From Isoetes taiwanensis (lineage: Eukaryota; Streptophyta; Lycopodiopsida; Isoetales; Isoetaceae), in NCBI GenBank assembly GCA_021234155.1, contig JAJEKV010000027.1, forward strand, positions 12,864,916 to 12,928,915: a stretch of DNA of 64,000 nucleotides. Direction: 5' to 3'. How positions within the stretch are numbered: position 1 is the stretch's first letter; each line of letters starts with the position of its first letter. The position numbers were made by a program, and so were the translations under genes. Below are positions 10,981 to 23,954 of the stretch, piece by piece. A model generated the notes under the pieces. That model saw nothing but the letters and a program-made list of their open reading frames with translations, was not told the DNA's origin and did not search any database.

Positions 10981-13100
10981 GTTCCAAGTATTTATAATTT
11001 ATAGCATAAATATGTTGACATCGCCACTCTCAGGTTACATACGCCTACATGGGGGGTATGGGAACCTAGGTGGTTCACGTGAAAGGATTAAATTAGCTAT
11101 GCTAATTTAATTATTACAATAATAACCTATACTCATGAACTATTTAAAACCATAATTAAGCACTATGGTTTGGGAAGGCGTTTCACTTGGCCAATTCTCA
11201 TTGGTTGGCATGATAATGCTAATTGGGGATCAATAGGGTGGATCACCACCCCCATATCACCTGCACAACTCACCTTGAGCAAAGTGGAGCCGCCACCCTG
11301 TGACCGTGAGCCGAGCGCTACCGTGAATCCTCACACGCTTCAACACCAAGACCGCTGTATGAGATCCCCAATGACAACGGTCGGAAATTTAAATACGTGG
11401 GTGGCTAGTGTAGTTGTGAATTCTAGGATAGCTCATAAGGCACCGCTTTGGGTTGTTGGTCCTGCTCTCTCTCAGAGCCACTGCAGGAATCCAACCCTTG
11501 ATTGTAAAGGTAAGTTCTCTATATATTTCGACATTCCGCTTTGCTTGTAATGGATGGATTGGTGGTTGTTAGCCTAGTTACCTCCTCGAAATGGGGGATT
11601 AAGGGGGTAGAGACCGTGAGGCTAGTTTATTGTAGTATTCCTAGATAGAGCCCTCAGATATCCCGCTGCTATATGGCGGCCCGTGCACAAGAGCCCACCG
11701 TAATAGATGCTATGGCACCGCTTAGCACCGCATAAGGAACACAAAGGGTGAAGTGGAGGTGGGGTCTTGCACCTAACATAAAAGGCTCCCCGACTCCTAT
11801 AGCCAGCTAGACCTGATGTTCTGGCCACGAGAGGGCCGGGTATGGGTCCTACACTCGGTGTAGAGGTGTGATCCCGTGATGGAGCACCTTGCACTTTGAG
11901 TAGATTTAGGGCGAGTAAGCTCTGGCACGGATGCCGCAGGGTCGGCCGACGCGCACGATTCTCTAGCCTCGCCCATGGAGCCACCGTGATTCCGGAAGGA
12001 CGCTCCCCCCGACCTCGCCTTACTCCGGACCGGACTTCATGAACCCTGAGTAGGCCTCAAGAGTAGATGCCCTCGAAGCCCGCGCCTCCTGGCTATAGCG
12101 ACGCCATAGCGGAATTGACCCATCCGCAGTGCGTGCACAGGAGGGGCGGATGGAGTGGACAACCCTAGCCAATGTTCTATGCCACCAACGTTTTCATGTC
12201 AAGATTCCTGGCCTCACTGATCTCTTTGAGGCCTAGCCACACGATCCCTCACCTGAGTCTCCCAACCGGGTAGAACCATGGGTTTGGGGTGTTTTCTTAG
12301 GTTTGGGATGCATATTCTTTTGCCGCTGGTATTTGGATGGATATGCTACCTTCTCGTGGTGGTTATTTATATGTGATTTACGCCGCAGGCAACCTCTTTG
12401 TATTCACGCTCACGAGGAGCCCCACCTGAAGGCGTAAATAATGACCCCCTTCGCGGTCCTCTTTCTGCATCCCATTATAGATGGCCCGAATAGACTGAGG
12501 CCCCGCCGCTGGCGAAGTTGGTTGCCATGGGAGGGAAAGTCCTCGTGATGTATACTCACGGCCGATATGTTCAGTGAGCCGCCACAAAACATGGTTAGCC
12601 AATGCTACCAAGAGGTGTGCCACAAAATATTCCTCCTAGACCAACATTGAAAAATCTTCTCAGGTTGAAGGATACATCAACAAATACATCTCCCTATGGA
12701 ACGACATATGTAAGAATCAAGAAACTAGCCACTGCGCGCACCGCGTTGTTATATTGAGCCGCCTTCATCTCTTTGGAGGATGTTGCTCCAGACGCCCCTC
12801 TCAAAATGATGATGCATTTGGCTACAAACAAGACAAGCCCTCTAGAACAAGTTGCATTTGTTCCAGAGGTCGACGATTCCGCTTGGTCACGCACCTTTAC
12901 CTATCTTATCGCGGGTCTACGATGGCCGCCTGTTGCCTCTTGAAGTGGTTTGATCCCTCACGCATATGTGACAGCGTATGTTTGTTCTAGGGGCCGACCT
13001 CGATGACAAATACCCACCAAGTTAGGATATGCAAGAGGAGAATGTGTTGCTCTAATCCGTAATCTATATATTTTGGCCATATTTATATATCCCGTGGGAA
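10981..13100 (+). other. No intact gene; probable LTR and further decayed retroelement sequence
   Basis: The first kilobase is probably the degenerated 3' LTR. 11170-12120 is GC-rich compared with its surroundings. 12390-13030 has interrupted coding-like stretches, such as a block reading LEQVAFVPEVDDSAW near 12843, that match no family I can name. The second polypurine-like site near 13033 suggests that a second LTR element, truncated at its 5' side, ends there. The LTR 3' boundary could not be found. Confidence 0.35.
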
Positions 13101-13493
13101 GTTTCACTGAGGGGACTACAAAGATCAAGCACTAAGCGCTATGCCTAACTTCTTCCGACCTCTTCAAGGTATGTAAAATTTAGATGCTGTCTATTATGCT
13201 TGGGATGCCAATGGCAAGAGGCCAAAAATTGTCCAAATTCAAAATATATTGTAGACATGTGGAAAGACATAGCACATTTGCTCATCTTAATTACATGAGA
13301 TCTTGTAATTACATATCTTTCATCTTAATACATAAGATCGTGGTACATTACTATAATTTAGATCATGTATAAATGCTTACATCTTTAATATATAAATGCA
13401 TACATGATTCATGTAGATTATAGTCATTGGTGATTTTATCTATCTCATAAGCATCACGAACCCAAACAATATGGAGTTCGGCGTTTATATGGT

Positions 13494-13796
13494 GATTCAC
13501 TCATCATCAACACCGCTGAGGTGATCCCATTTATCTCTATAGCTATTAAGGCCAGAAGCCAAATAAGATGGATCATAACACGAAGCTAGTCTCGGGCAAC
13601 GAATCTCATTCATTTGCTTTGATCATGATGGGGATCAAGAAGAATACTCCCTTATTTGGCAAACTACAAGATCATTGTAGTTTATTGAGCACTTGATCTC
13701 AATGTGGTGCACAGGAGTAGGCTTAATAATCCATGGAGATGAATGAGCTCCACCAATCTAATGGAGCCGCTTATAGTCAAGTAAAATTATTGATGT
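13494..13796 (+). repeat. Dispersed direct repeat, copy 1 (about 300 bp)
   Basis: Starts GATTCACTCATCATCAACAC, carries AAATAAGATGGATCA and AGATCATTGTAG, and ends AGTAAAATTATTGATGT. The same order recurs 475 bp downstream. No coding content is evident. Confidence 0.7.
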
Positions 13797-13968
13797 GAAT
13801 GGACGGGTACATCAGAGTTTCATTATCGAGCGGTATATCATGCACACGCATAAGCATGAAATATTTAATTACCAGTTCATACATCAAATAATATCTACTA
13901 TGCTTATACATTCTTCCATATTTCGTGGCGCTTATATCATTATATCCTTAACAGCACAAATCATAACT

Positions 13969-14267
13969 GATTCACTCATCATCAACACTACCGAGGTAAT
14001 GGCATTCACCATAGATCTCATTCCTCGTGAAGCCAAATAAGATGGATCACAACACCAGCTAGGCCCGAGGTAACTAATCTCGTGACCATTAGGCTTTGAT
14101 TGCGATAGGATCAAGTTTGACACCCTTCTATAGAATTCACCAAGATCATTGTAGCCTGCGGGAGCACTTGATGGTTTGATGTGCTCCCTGATGAGGCCAT
14201 GGGAGATGAATGACCTCTCTACCACCCCAATGGAGTCGCTTTTATAGTCAAGTAAAATTATTGATGT
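13969..14267 (+). repeat. Dispersed direct repeat, copy 2 (about 300 bp)
   Basis: Second copy of the unit at 13494, with the same ends and internal landmarks and scattered substitutions and indels. The 170 bp between the copies is AT-rich. The pair could be a decayed tandem satellite of about 475 bp or fragments of two LTRs. Confidence 0.7.
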
Positions 14268-14280
14268 CCACCGCGAAGAA

Positions 14281-14405
14281 AATTATTGGGTATATACTTG
14301 TACCATACAAGTTTGTATATGATCCAATAATTTCTATGTATATACCATCAATACCTTGGTGGGTATATACCATCAATACTCTTTTGGTGGGTATAAATAT
14401 ACATC
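14281..14405. repeat. Near-palindrome followed by a short tandem repeat
   Basis: AATTATTGGGTATATAC at 14281-14297 pairs with GTATATGATCCAATAATT at 14315-14332. The pairing continues inward through ACTTG/CAAGT around a small loop. Immediately after, TATATACCATCAATAC plus TTGGTGGG repeats two to three times to about 14400. This could be the end of a mobile element or a simple fold-back sequence. Confidence 0.6.
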
Positions 14406-16100
14406 AAATTGCCATTGCAAAGAACATTGGCCTCCTCGCCTAGCCATGACGATTCGTCCCTCAACGCGGGATTCTATCACTTGCAGGCATAGAATCATGA
14501 GGACTTCAAGCGTGCCGCTGAGCGCAGATATACCGCTTTGAAGACTCGCTCACCATCAAGGTTCGCTAATCCTCGCCATTATCCCATCCCTTCGATGTTA
14601 TCATCCATCTTATATGGATAGAGAGCATCAAATATTCATGGACGAAAGGATCTCCGAGCCTTCACTGGCCTCGACAAATGAGTAATGGTAGAAGAATAAT
14701 AGTACTTGTCATCTTATCATACATATCAATCTGTATCATAATTTCAATCTATATCATACATATATTTCATCTTATAATGGCCTTTTCTTTTTTGCTTTTT
14801 CAAGGAGGAGCTGCATGTGACACATGTGACTATCTTGACAATCCAAATCCGGCCAAATATTTGGACCGTATACTAAGAGTTTTTGGACACCCTAGGAACA
14901 CATATACAGATGAACTCCCGGAATAGCTTCCTAATATCTATTGAAAGATTTATAGTTTCTCTACAGATCTAGTTGTTCAATTCCTCCTAAAACAAACTTA
15001 CTTGCAGTTTATTTTTGATATGGTCAACTGTGTGCGCGATTTATACGATTGTTTCTCTTATTTGTTGAGCTACTTGAGCATTCTCCAACTTTCTCAATAA
15101 CATCTGCTTTCAATCTCTCTCTCTCTTCTTGAGCCACCATATGCTAAAGCACATGACTATTCACATATAGAGAAGACATGTAGTTGAAGTTCAACCGTCC
15201 CATTTATCAACTCTATTACCTTAGATATAGCTGGCGAACCTAACACAACTTAAGGAAGATATGGTCTAGCAAGGGTTGATAAGTTTCTAGAAGAAATTAT
15301 TGCAGCAACAAACTCCATGATAGTTAGAAACAACCTCTATGGTATGGGCACTAGAACATAAGACAAAAAAGGGCGAGTTCAAATCTCACATGTTCTCAAA
15401 TTCTACCCTCTATCATTGAAGTTCTCAATCGATGAGCTCATTTATGTCCATCAAAATTCCAATCAATTGAATTTTGTTTTTATACATTACTACACTTATA
15501 TAATTGATTCACACCAAGATTCAATTCTTTTGATGCTTAGATTCCTGAGTGGGGGAAAAATTAGGAAGGAAAAAATAATTGGGTAAAAATTTCGAGGGAG
15601 GCCACGCCGCTGGATCTTTTATCTCGCTCGAGGATTCCTCATTCCTGGCCAAATGCTCTTCCTGAGGCTTTGCTTTCAGTTCGCTTGTTTCATTTCGGCG
15701 AAGCTCGGCCACCGCCTGATAAAAGGATGATATCCCATAGGGTAAATACCAATGTAAATGTTGTTAGTTTGAATGGTAAAGAAGAAAATGGAAGAACTAA
15801 AATGGGGATCCGTATGTGATTCAGTGTGATCTGCATAATCGTAATGATAGCAAGCCAGTGCCATTTCTCGATTTGGAGCACAGTTCATGGGCATAAATAA
15901 TCCCGAGCCTGCATGAGGCATACACCGCCGAAAGTAATATAATCAACTTATTTCCATACTTCTTCTCGCTTTAAGGCTTATCCCATACTTATTCTCGCTT
16001 CTATTACTTTTGCGGTGAAAAGGAAAGAGAGAGTGCCTCTAAAGCGCTTCGAGAATTCAACCGAGAGCTCAAAAAATAATTGCAATCTCGCTCGAGACAT
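14406..16100. other. No gene recognised
   Basis: AT-rich sequence with only short open frames, none showing a known domain. Several TATATCATA-type runs occur near 14700-14770. I see no RNA gene or clear element boundary. Confidence 0.4.
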
Positions 16101-16137
16101 TTTTCTATGCTTCTACATTATTGTCAACTATTCCTTC

Positions 16138-16660
16138 TAGGAGGAAAGAGAAAGAAAAATGTAAAAGGAGGCTAAAAAGGTCGGTGCTGAGGCAAAGAAA
16201 GAACGGAACAGGTTCCGTAAAGAAGCAACACGTCATAGGTTTTTGCATTCCCTACTTTACATTATGTTTACTAAGAACCCTAGTTCTTAATTGCACATAA
16301 TGCTTCAGGTAAATCTTAGGTTTTTTTTTTTTTAAAATGATTCCAATAGCATAAGGGTAACATTGATGTAGATTGCAATAATTAGTCTTATTTGTTTGAT
16401 AATAAAACAAAGCTTATAAGGCATTTAATAGTTTTTGTGACACAATGTAGGTTCTGCTGTACCACTACTTATGTCATTCATTAAGTTCTTTTATTTTGTA
16501 CAAGTGTTGTCCAGAAAAGGAATTAAAAGAGATTGAAAAGGAGCAAAAAAGACGAGAAAAAAGAAGAAGGTGACGCGAAGAAGCAGATATCCTTAAAAGC
16601 AAAGCTATTATTATGGATAACCCCTTCCCTGAGCTCTCTATCATTTCAAGACACCAATCG
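16138..16660 (+). pseudogene. Possible remnant of a CAF-1 large-subunit (FAS1-like) charged region
   Basis: Two lysine/glutamate-rich blocks are separated by a non-coding gap. At 16138-16245 the reading includes KKERNRFRKEATRH. At 16508-16640 it includes KELKEIEKEQKRREK, then after a frame change DAKKQISLK, then after another KSKAIIMDN. The order of a charged KER coil, a KKQ-x-x-LK motif and an IMD/IMER-like motif is known from the KER region of plant FAS1, the large subunit of chromatin assembly factor 1, which loads H3-H4 during replication. Any lysine/glutamate-rich coil could give a similar impression, and the frame changes mean that it is not functional here. A low-to-moderate call. Confidence 0.3.
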
Positions 16661-18620
16661 CCATGACCTGCACAAAATCCTATACTCTTTTGTGTCGCTG
16701 CCTCTGCCATGGCATCACTCTTTGCAAAACCTTCTCGCATGGGGTCTTTCGATGGTTTTTGTCAGTAAAGCTTAAAGGTTATGGGCGATTTTGCGCACAA
16801 AACTCTTATGGGAAACAAACCGTATGTGCGGGCAAATCCGGCATGCTTAAAGACTAAGAAAGTGCAACTGATGGCCGATTTTGCGTGCATTTGGATCTTT
16901 ATGCTGTTTGATATATTCTTTACATTTCCAGTTGTAATTGTCCTAAGCTCTATGATATTATTTCTTATCCGAGATATTATTTTAAGGTGCTTTAGGCTTT
17001 TGACAAGATATATAGTACTAGGCAACTCGATTCTTGCATGGGACATGGTTTATGTATTTGCCTCGTGTTTCTTTGAAACATTGAAATTATATTTGATTCT
17101 AAACTTTTAAAATGCATAAATGGAGTACGTTGAAGTTGCTATGAGCCGGGCTGCATTGGAAAAAGAAAGATAAATTCAAAATTCCATCAAAATAGTGAAA
17201 GAGTAGCATCCAAAGGGTAAATCTTAGTTATCAATGCTTGTTTTGTAAATTCAACCTTCTCAAGTAGCTGTTGCAAATAATATTGTTCATGGAATGTCCT
17301 CAAGTGCAATGCACAATTCTATGTAGTACAATACAAGCAACAATGCAACGTAGGATGTCTTGGAAAAGAATTAGAAATGTCTCTTCACAAGGCTAAACTA
17401 AAGGTAACTAAGTTTTAAGGCAATGGCCAAAAATCTTTATGTTATAAGCAAGGTCCTCAAATACTTGATGTACTGTAGTTATGATATCAATCTTGAATCT
17501 CATATAAATTGTTGGGATAAGAAATTTACCTCGCCGTAACAAAGGATCGATTGATGATAGCATGCGTGGGCGTACCAAGGTTGCTTTATTGAATGATGTT
17601 GCGTAATATATGAGACACATCTCTACATGTTTTGTCAAGATTTCATTAGGCTTGGCTTTGATGGTTGTGGTAGCTTATGAAACTACTCAATATGCCTATG
17701 TTCATTTATATTTCTAAGATTGGTCCAAAGTGTGGGAAAAGGAGAATTGGGTCTAGATTCCGTGACATTTCAAATGGATTGGTGCTACTTCTAAGCTCAC
17801 TCTTGACTTTGTTGTTTCGCTTAATTAAAATAGTCCCAATTAAAAAAAGTCCCAATTAATGTTAAGTTGGCCATTGTGGTTGTGGTTTTCTGCATAGCCT
17901 TTCACGCTTTAAATATTGAGGATCTCTTGGAATTAAACCAGTATATTTTTTGTTCAGTGAAGTGTTTTCTAAACACATACTTGTAATATGATGTTGTGGG
18001 TGTGCTCTTTCCATATTGGCAAATCTTCATAGACATTCAATAGTGCAATGAAAAGATTTCAGATATTTTAAGAGATCTTAGGTATAGATTTTACATCCTT
18101 AGGAGTGCAATTGGAATACATCGAAATGTTTGGGGAGCCGATAGGATTGCACGCAGAGACTTCACAAGATGATTTGGTATTAGACTTTTTCAATCGATTG
18201 GAGAAGTTCGTTTTAATCAATGCATTGCATGCCACATGGTGCCCATTTTCAATGATCTAGGAATCAAATGCCACTTTTGTTTTTTTTTATTTGTTTGCCC
18301 ATCCAACGTTTCATTTCTTTGTCATTCTAACGTACCAAGTTATTATTGTCAAGAAAATTGTCCATGCCCCTACGTCCATTATGATGGATGGCCAATGTGG
18401 GCTTGCAATTTGTGCAAGATTAAGTGGACGTAGTAAATGATATGCAATTTGGCCATTTGACCATACGAGCATTATCACCATAAATGAAAACCTTAACAGA
18501 ATGGTGGACCTTAGTACAACATTATCTTTGTAGGTTAAATATTGACATGTGCAGTCTAGCTTCTCGAAATGCTCATGTTCCATGTCTATCAAGCAAAAAT
18601 CTAGTTTTAAATACTAGCAG
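16661..18620. other. No gene recognised
   Basis: Non-coding AT-rich sequence. One open, protein-like stretch at about 18076-18240 (+) reads LEYIEMFGEPIGLHAETSQ and continues for some 35 residues without a stop, but I cannot assign it to a family. It may be a gene or transposon fragment. Confidence 0.35.
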
Positions 18621-18626
18621 TGTATG

Positions 18627-18772
18627 TTATATTATTTGATGTTATATTAGTGTGGTTGATTTAAGCAGGCATTGCATTGTCAAATGTTAGACATTATAAT
18701 TTATATTATTTGATGTTATATTTGTGTGGTTGATTTAAGCAGGCATTGCATTGTCAGATGTTAGACATTATG
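18627..18772. repeat. 74-bp tandem duplication
   Basis: Positions 18627-18698 and 18701-18772 are nearly identical (TTATATTATTTGATG ... ATGTTAGACATTAT) with two or three differences. The period is 74 bp. This is a local duplication in non-coding DNA. Confidence 0.9.
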
Positions 18773-21700
18773 ATTTGATACAGAAAGATTTTTGTATAAT
18801 GATTTGATGTCAAGTAAGATTTGCGGTGGTTGATCTTTGAGCAACATTTACTGTGAAATATTGACATAATATGATGGGTCCAATCGCATAGGCTTGAACT
18901 AAAAATATTCGCGATACCACATATATATGTTATGGTTTGCCGCATCATCTCCCTTCTAGGCATTCAACATTGAGCCGGTAATTTCTATAGTAGAGACACA
19001 ACCATTCTCCTTTTAACAACCGGGTCCCCAAGTTTTACAAATGCTTGAGATACAAAATTTCACCGCTTGCGTGGTGTTATAGCAATAATAGATTGAGGGT
19101 GCATAAACACCTAGTTTGCTGCCAAAATGGCCATAAACACCTAGTTTGTTATGGAAACCACCACAAAACTCTCAGCCCAAGAGAGAGGGAAGATGTCGTT
19201 CCGCTCTTGAGACTGTTTCTGAGATGGTTTCTACCCCAATTCCATGTTTCTATACGCATCTCATAGTGACAGGAAAGAGAAAACCTTCGCTACTTTGGTC
19301 ACTTATGCTTCAAAACTTATTATTATACATTTTAACCATGGTTAGCTCAACAAATTTCCTGTAGATCTAACTCCTCTTCCTTATGTTCCAATGGTTATAA
19401 CTCTATTATAGGTCATGTCTAGCTATATTTTTTGACCGCAAACTGCATTATGTAAATTCCCAGTCTAGGTTCTAGCAAAAACTCCAATTATTTTCCATGA
19501 CTTAAAATTATCTTCAACAACTTAAAGGTACTCACTATCTAAATTATCAATTCACATCATATTTATCTGGATGTAGAAGTTTTTTCTCCTTTCACATTTC
19601 TTCACCATCTTCTGCTTCCATGAAGGCCTACTTTCGTTATAAGCTCAGCAATTTGTGATTATATTCTAGCTCTTCCCTTGTTTTTAATAGAATAAGGAAA
19701 TAAAGTTTTCAATAAAACCAGTTTTATCATTTGGAAGATGGCTCCCAAAATGATAATGTATTGCTTCAAGTAGCACCCTTAGTAGCTAGCATCTAGTGTG
19801 CCAACATCTATTCTTGGCTTTGACTCAAAATAAACCAAACTAGCACTTCATAGTGGTTGTGGACATATTTTGTCATTTCGGTCCCTCTATGGTTCACATC
19901 AAATTTGAGCTGTTGACTTTGATCTTAATGATAAGGTAGAAAGGCTGCAGCATGGGATAGGAGTGAAATTAGTGTGGGATGAGGAGGTGAACCTTCTCGA
20001 AAGGTATTATGGAAATAACCTCGGTGGCCGCAGCCGAGAGGGTTTGTTTCTATAATTCCCGCGAGAGGGGAGGGTTGACCTCCTTTTTAACCATGTGCCC
20101 GAAAGCAAAGTTGAAGCCCATAAGTGATCTAGAAGGGTCTAGAGAATCTCAAAATCAAAAAAAAAACCAAAATCTCTTCCATCGCGGGCTCCTCTTTCGT
20201 GAGCAGTAATGGACTCGCCTGGTGGTCATCGGATTCGAAGGGATTTCTGCTGTCGAGAAAGAAATCTTCTCAACTACGTGCCCGAAAGCAGGCTGAAGCC
20301 CATGCCCCACTTTGCTGCAAATTTGATCTCTAAATCTTACAAAGAGTTTGAATAGGTTTTGCATGCAAATTTATTCGCCCATGGCAAAATACATGGCAAA
20401 TCGACTTCCATGACTTCTCCTTTCTTTGTAGCATTTGAGCCTCGCTAATTCATCTACTACTTATCAAAGGTTGTAGCCATTCCAGTCAGCCTTTTAGCAT
20501 CTAAGAACGCCTTCAAAGATCTCAAGCAGCAGTCACAAATCCACTTCCGAAAAAGAAAGAAGTCTTGAAGCATCTTTGCTGCAGATCCTAAACAATCTCT
20601 GTGTCCCAACATCTTTGCAGTCCTAAAACAATCTTCGTGATCACCGCTAAAAACATCTCTAAGATCCAAAAACAGGGTCTCGCTAAGTAGCCGCAGGAAA
20701 CAGGGCCTCATACAAAACAGAGGCTACGCATAAGATGAATGTTGAATATTCGGGGAGATTATCACGATTCTCGCATATTCCACTGGATATCACAAGAATC
20801 ACTAGATATTCGCTAATAAATGTAATATTCGAAGTTCAGACTATAAACATCCTCCGATCCGACTCAAGTGGGCGGTCGGATCAAGATAAATCTCGCAGCG
20901 GGCCGCTGGTTAAAGAGCAAGCATCAAAAAAATGGCCACCGTGGTGATTGAACCACACTAAAACTGAAAAGTAAAAATAAGAAAAACAAAAATAAAAATC
21001 TAAGTCCCCAAAAAGCGTAGTATACGTTTTGTGGTTCAAACATTGGATATGTCATGGATATGCCATGGGGATATGCGTGGTTTAGACACGACGGTAGCTA
21101 ATATTTCTAACGCTCGAAAATAGAGGGGCCATGCCTAGAAGACAATACTAATGTCGCTAGAAGGCAAAGATCTGCAAACTAGAAGACAAAGCCAGACAGA
21201 CTTCAAATTTTCAAATGCCTCCTCGACCGATCTAAAATTTTGGAGGTTGCTAGTGCCATGTAGGACGAGGTCCACTAGAGCCAAGGTAATGGAAATGCAT
21301 TTTCTTCTTCCTGCCTTGCCACGAGGCACAAGAAAACCCCAACCAAAATGTAGCTATTGAGATGGGCCCTTACAAGGATCATTATGGTGCAAATCCTTCC
21401 TAGACCCAAAAGAAATCCTTCCTAGTCCTTAAAAACGGATGATACGAGCAACCATTGGTAGTTCCATTTGCAAATAGAGCAATGCTTGAAATCTGGACAA
21501 TGTGGAAGATAGAACGTGGCATAATGGCAAAGTGGTGATTTGGTCAACAACAATCCTTAAGACCAGCAATATACAAATTAAACCTCCAGCCGGCAATCTC
21601 ATCCTCAGCTTTTCAAGGATGGCGCAAGTTTTGGTATTTGCTACGATGCTTGTTTTATAAAAATTGCAGCACAAGCTAATGGAGCTCAATCTCCAACCAG

Positions 21701-22750
21701 TTCTTTGGATTTCACCAATCACCCACTTCCTTCTTCACCTTCTCTGCCTGATTTTGCTTTTGCCTCAAACTGTTGTTTATACTTATAAATACGATAGATC
21801 ATGCTATAAATACGATAGATCATGCTGTTGGAATTGGGGACCTTGCTTTCCTAAGTGCTACTTCGGAAGAGGTCGCCAGATTTGTGTATGTACGTAAAGA
21901 TGGAGGTATTTCATCTTATTTCAGACCTGCTTTTAATCAGATATTGTTCTGTTGGTGGCTTCCTCTCTTCCTCTACCCTGTTCCAACAAGGTTGATAATG
22001 GGCATGTTCGCTTTTTGTGGTTGGTATAATGCCACATGGCAATAAATAACCTCCCCCTTATCTTTACGTGGAAAAATGGACGCTCCAAGCCCTTAAGGAG
22101 GGTGCATGTGGTAGGCTCGCCAGGCCCTTGCCCCGCATAAGGGCTGCAAGCGCCCATTATCCCTAACATAGCACATGAATAGTTTTTTCGAGCTCTTCTC
22201 TTAGATTTTGGGTGCAAGATCATCTAAATAAATAAAACCAATCAACTCTTATTTGTTTGGGCTATGCTTTTGGCTAAATCTTATAGCAATTGCCACTGTT
22301 TTCTCTGCTTTATTTGTTGCATTAAATAAGTTATTGACAGTATTACTATCCCCTTTTTCAAATTATCAAACAATCTTATGTAATTTACAATTGCACGCTT
22401 CAAGCATATTTCATGCATGCAAACATAAGAGTAAGTATACAAAATGTTATATATTTAACTTTGGCACATTGTAATATGCCCTTGTTTTTCACGATCATTT
22501 GCATATTTAACTTTTTGGAAGTGTGTAATATGCCCTTATTTTTTATGATCATTTGCATGAAGGAACGCGTTGCCCTTCACTTCTGCCCAGTATGGCCAAG
22601 CAACCGTTTACTTATATTCTACCATTTCTTTGTGATAGTTTATTTTGGTCTAGAAGCTTTTCATTCTAGCCCTTTGGGTGGCATATAGTATACAATGTTT
22701 GTTGCGAGAAGTCATAAATATAAGTTACAAATGTTTGTAGCCGAAGTTAG
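18773..22750. other. No gene recognised
   Basis: Open frames are short and match no domain I can identify. A weak repeat of GTGCCCGAAAGCA plus TGAAGCCCAT occurs near 20096 and 20279. A pair of TAAATACGATAGATCATGCT repeats lies at about 21786-21825. 20010-20300 is somewhat GC-rich. Confidence 0.4.
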
Positions 22751-22761
22751 AGGGTATAGAC

Positions 22762-23952
22762 TTAGTCGTCACTTCGGAGCAAAGGGATCGAATGCTGGGA
22801 GTCAGTTTGGGCATCAGATAGAAAAGATGAAGCAGTTGGGCTTCTAGATGCTGAAGGCCCCTCTCTTATGGAGTTAAATTGAAGATCTGGAACCTGGATT
22901 ATCCCTTCTAACATCAACCTTGCATCACGCATTCTTGGCCTTGTACTAGCTGCTGCGTTGGTGCACAGAATTGCTACTGAGGCACTTGTTTTAGCTTGAC
23001 CCCATATATAATTACTTCCTAAGCGCTTATCCATCAAAGTCTCCAGATTAGATGGTCCAAGCTCATGTGCCCAAATTTTACCAAATATACCATTTGCTCT
23101 GTATCTATTACATGCTCAAGCCACTCAGCAATTGGGTGTTAAGCTATGAATACTACAATTCAAAGCTGTATACATCTACTTTCTTCTCCCGATAGATGCT
23201 TTAGGTAGCATACCTAAGCCTCCAATTAACACATTACAATAGGGATTTAAGATGAAGATAATATAAAAATCTAAGAATGAAGGTTGCATGCATAATTCGG
23301 TGCAAGATATCCGCTGTGCCTTGAGCTCTGGAAGCTGTGACATGGGTTTTATTATCATCAAATAACCTTGCAAGACCAAAGTCAGTCAGACAAGGACTGA
23401 AATCTTCATCCAAAAGTATGTTGTGAGGTTTGACATCACAATGAATAATATGAAGCTTGATTCATCATGGAGATATGCAAGCCCAGATGCAGTACCTATT
23501 GCTATCTTGTATCTTAATTCCCAGCTCAATACATAGTTTTCATCCTCGAAAAGAGCAGTTTCTCAAGGCTTCCATTGGGCACATGTAGTCAGATACCAGC
23601 AAGAATCTTTGCACTGGATTTGCTAGAGTAAATACAATACCCAAGAATGTCAACAAGATTTTGATGGCGCATTATGCTTATAAGCTGAATTTCCTTTTTT
23701 GAACTCTTTCTTCCTGTTTGCAGTTCTATCTCCATGTAGACGCTTTGATAGCAACTATACAGCCATTTGGCAGCACACCCTTGTAGACTGATCCGCCACC
23801 TTCCTATTTTGCATAATTGAAATTGTCTGTGGCCTTGCAAAGAGTAACATATTGATACTCCATTAGTCCAATCTTTTGTTGGTGTTCATTTGTGCAAAGC
23901 TAAGGCCTTCTTCCTTCTTAAGCAGAAGATGAGTAATAACCCTGTTGCTAAG
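22762..23952 (-). pseudogene. Decayed protein kinase half of the LRR/malectin receptor kinase
   Basis: Read on the - strand directly after the ectodomain exon, this carries kinase motifs in the correct order but in shifting frames. They are: a membrane-proximal LATGLLLIFCLRRKK (about 23945-23900); ATDNFNYAKIG; GGGSVYKGVLPNGCIVAIKA (glycine loop and the AIK lysine); [55 protein letters not shown] with [12 protein letters not shown] (catalytic loop and DFG, about 23460-23350); a GYLAPNYA-like activation-loop end; VDVYSF (about 23190); and an open C-terminal stretch (23037-22762) with SVAILCTNAAASTRPRMRDA. At least five frame changes and an in-frame TGA are needed to follow it. Introns alone do not explain single-base shifts inside motifs. 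The catalytic loop reads HCD rather than HRD. Confidence 0.8.
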
Positions 23953-23954
23953 TA

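Noticed and set aside
11622-11984. 120-codon - strand frame as a gene
   Set aside because: No domain is seen. It lies in GC-rich probable LTR sequence, where long chance frames are common.
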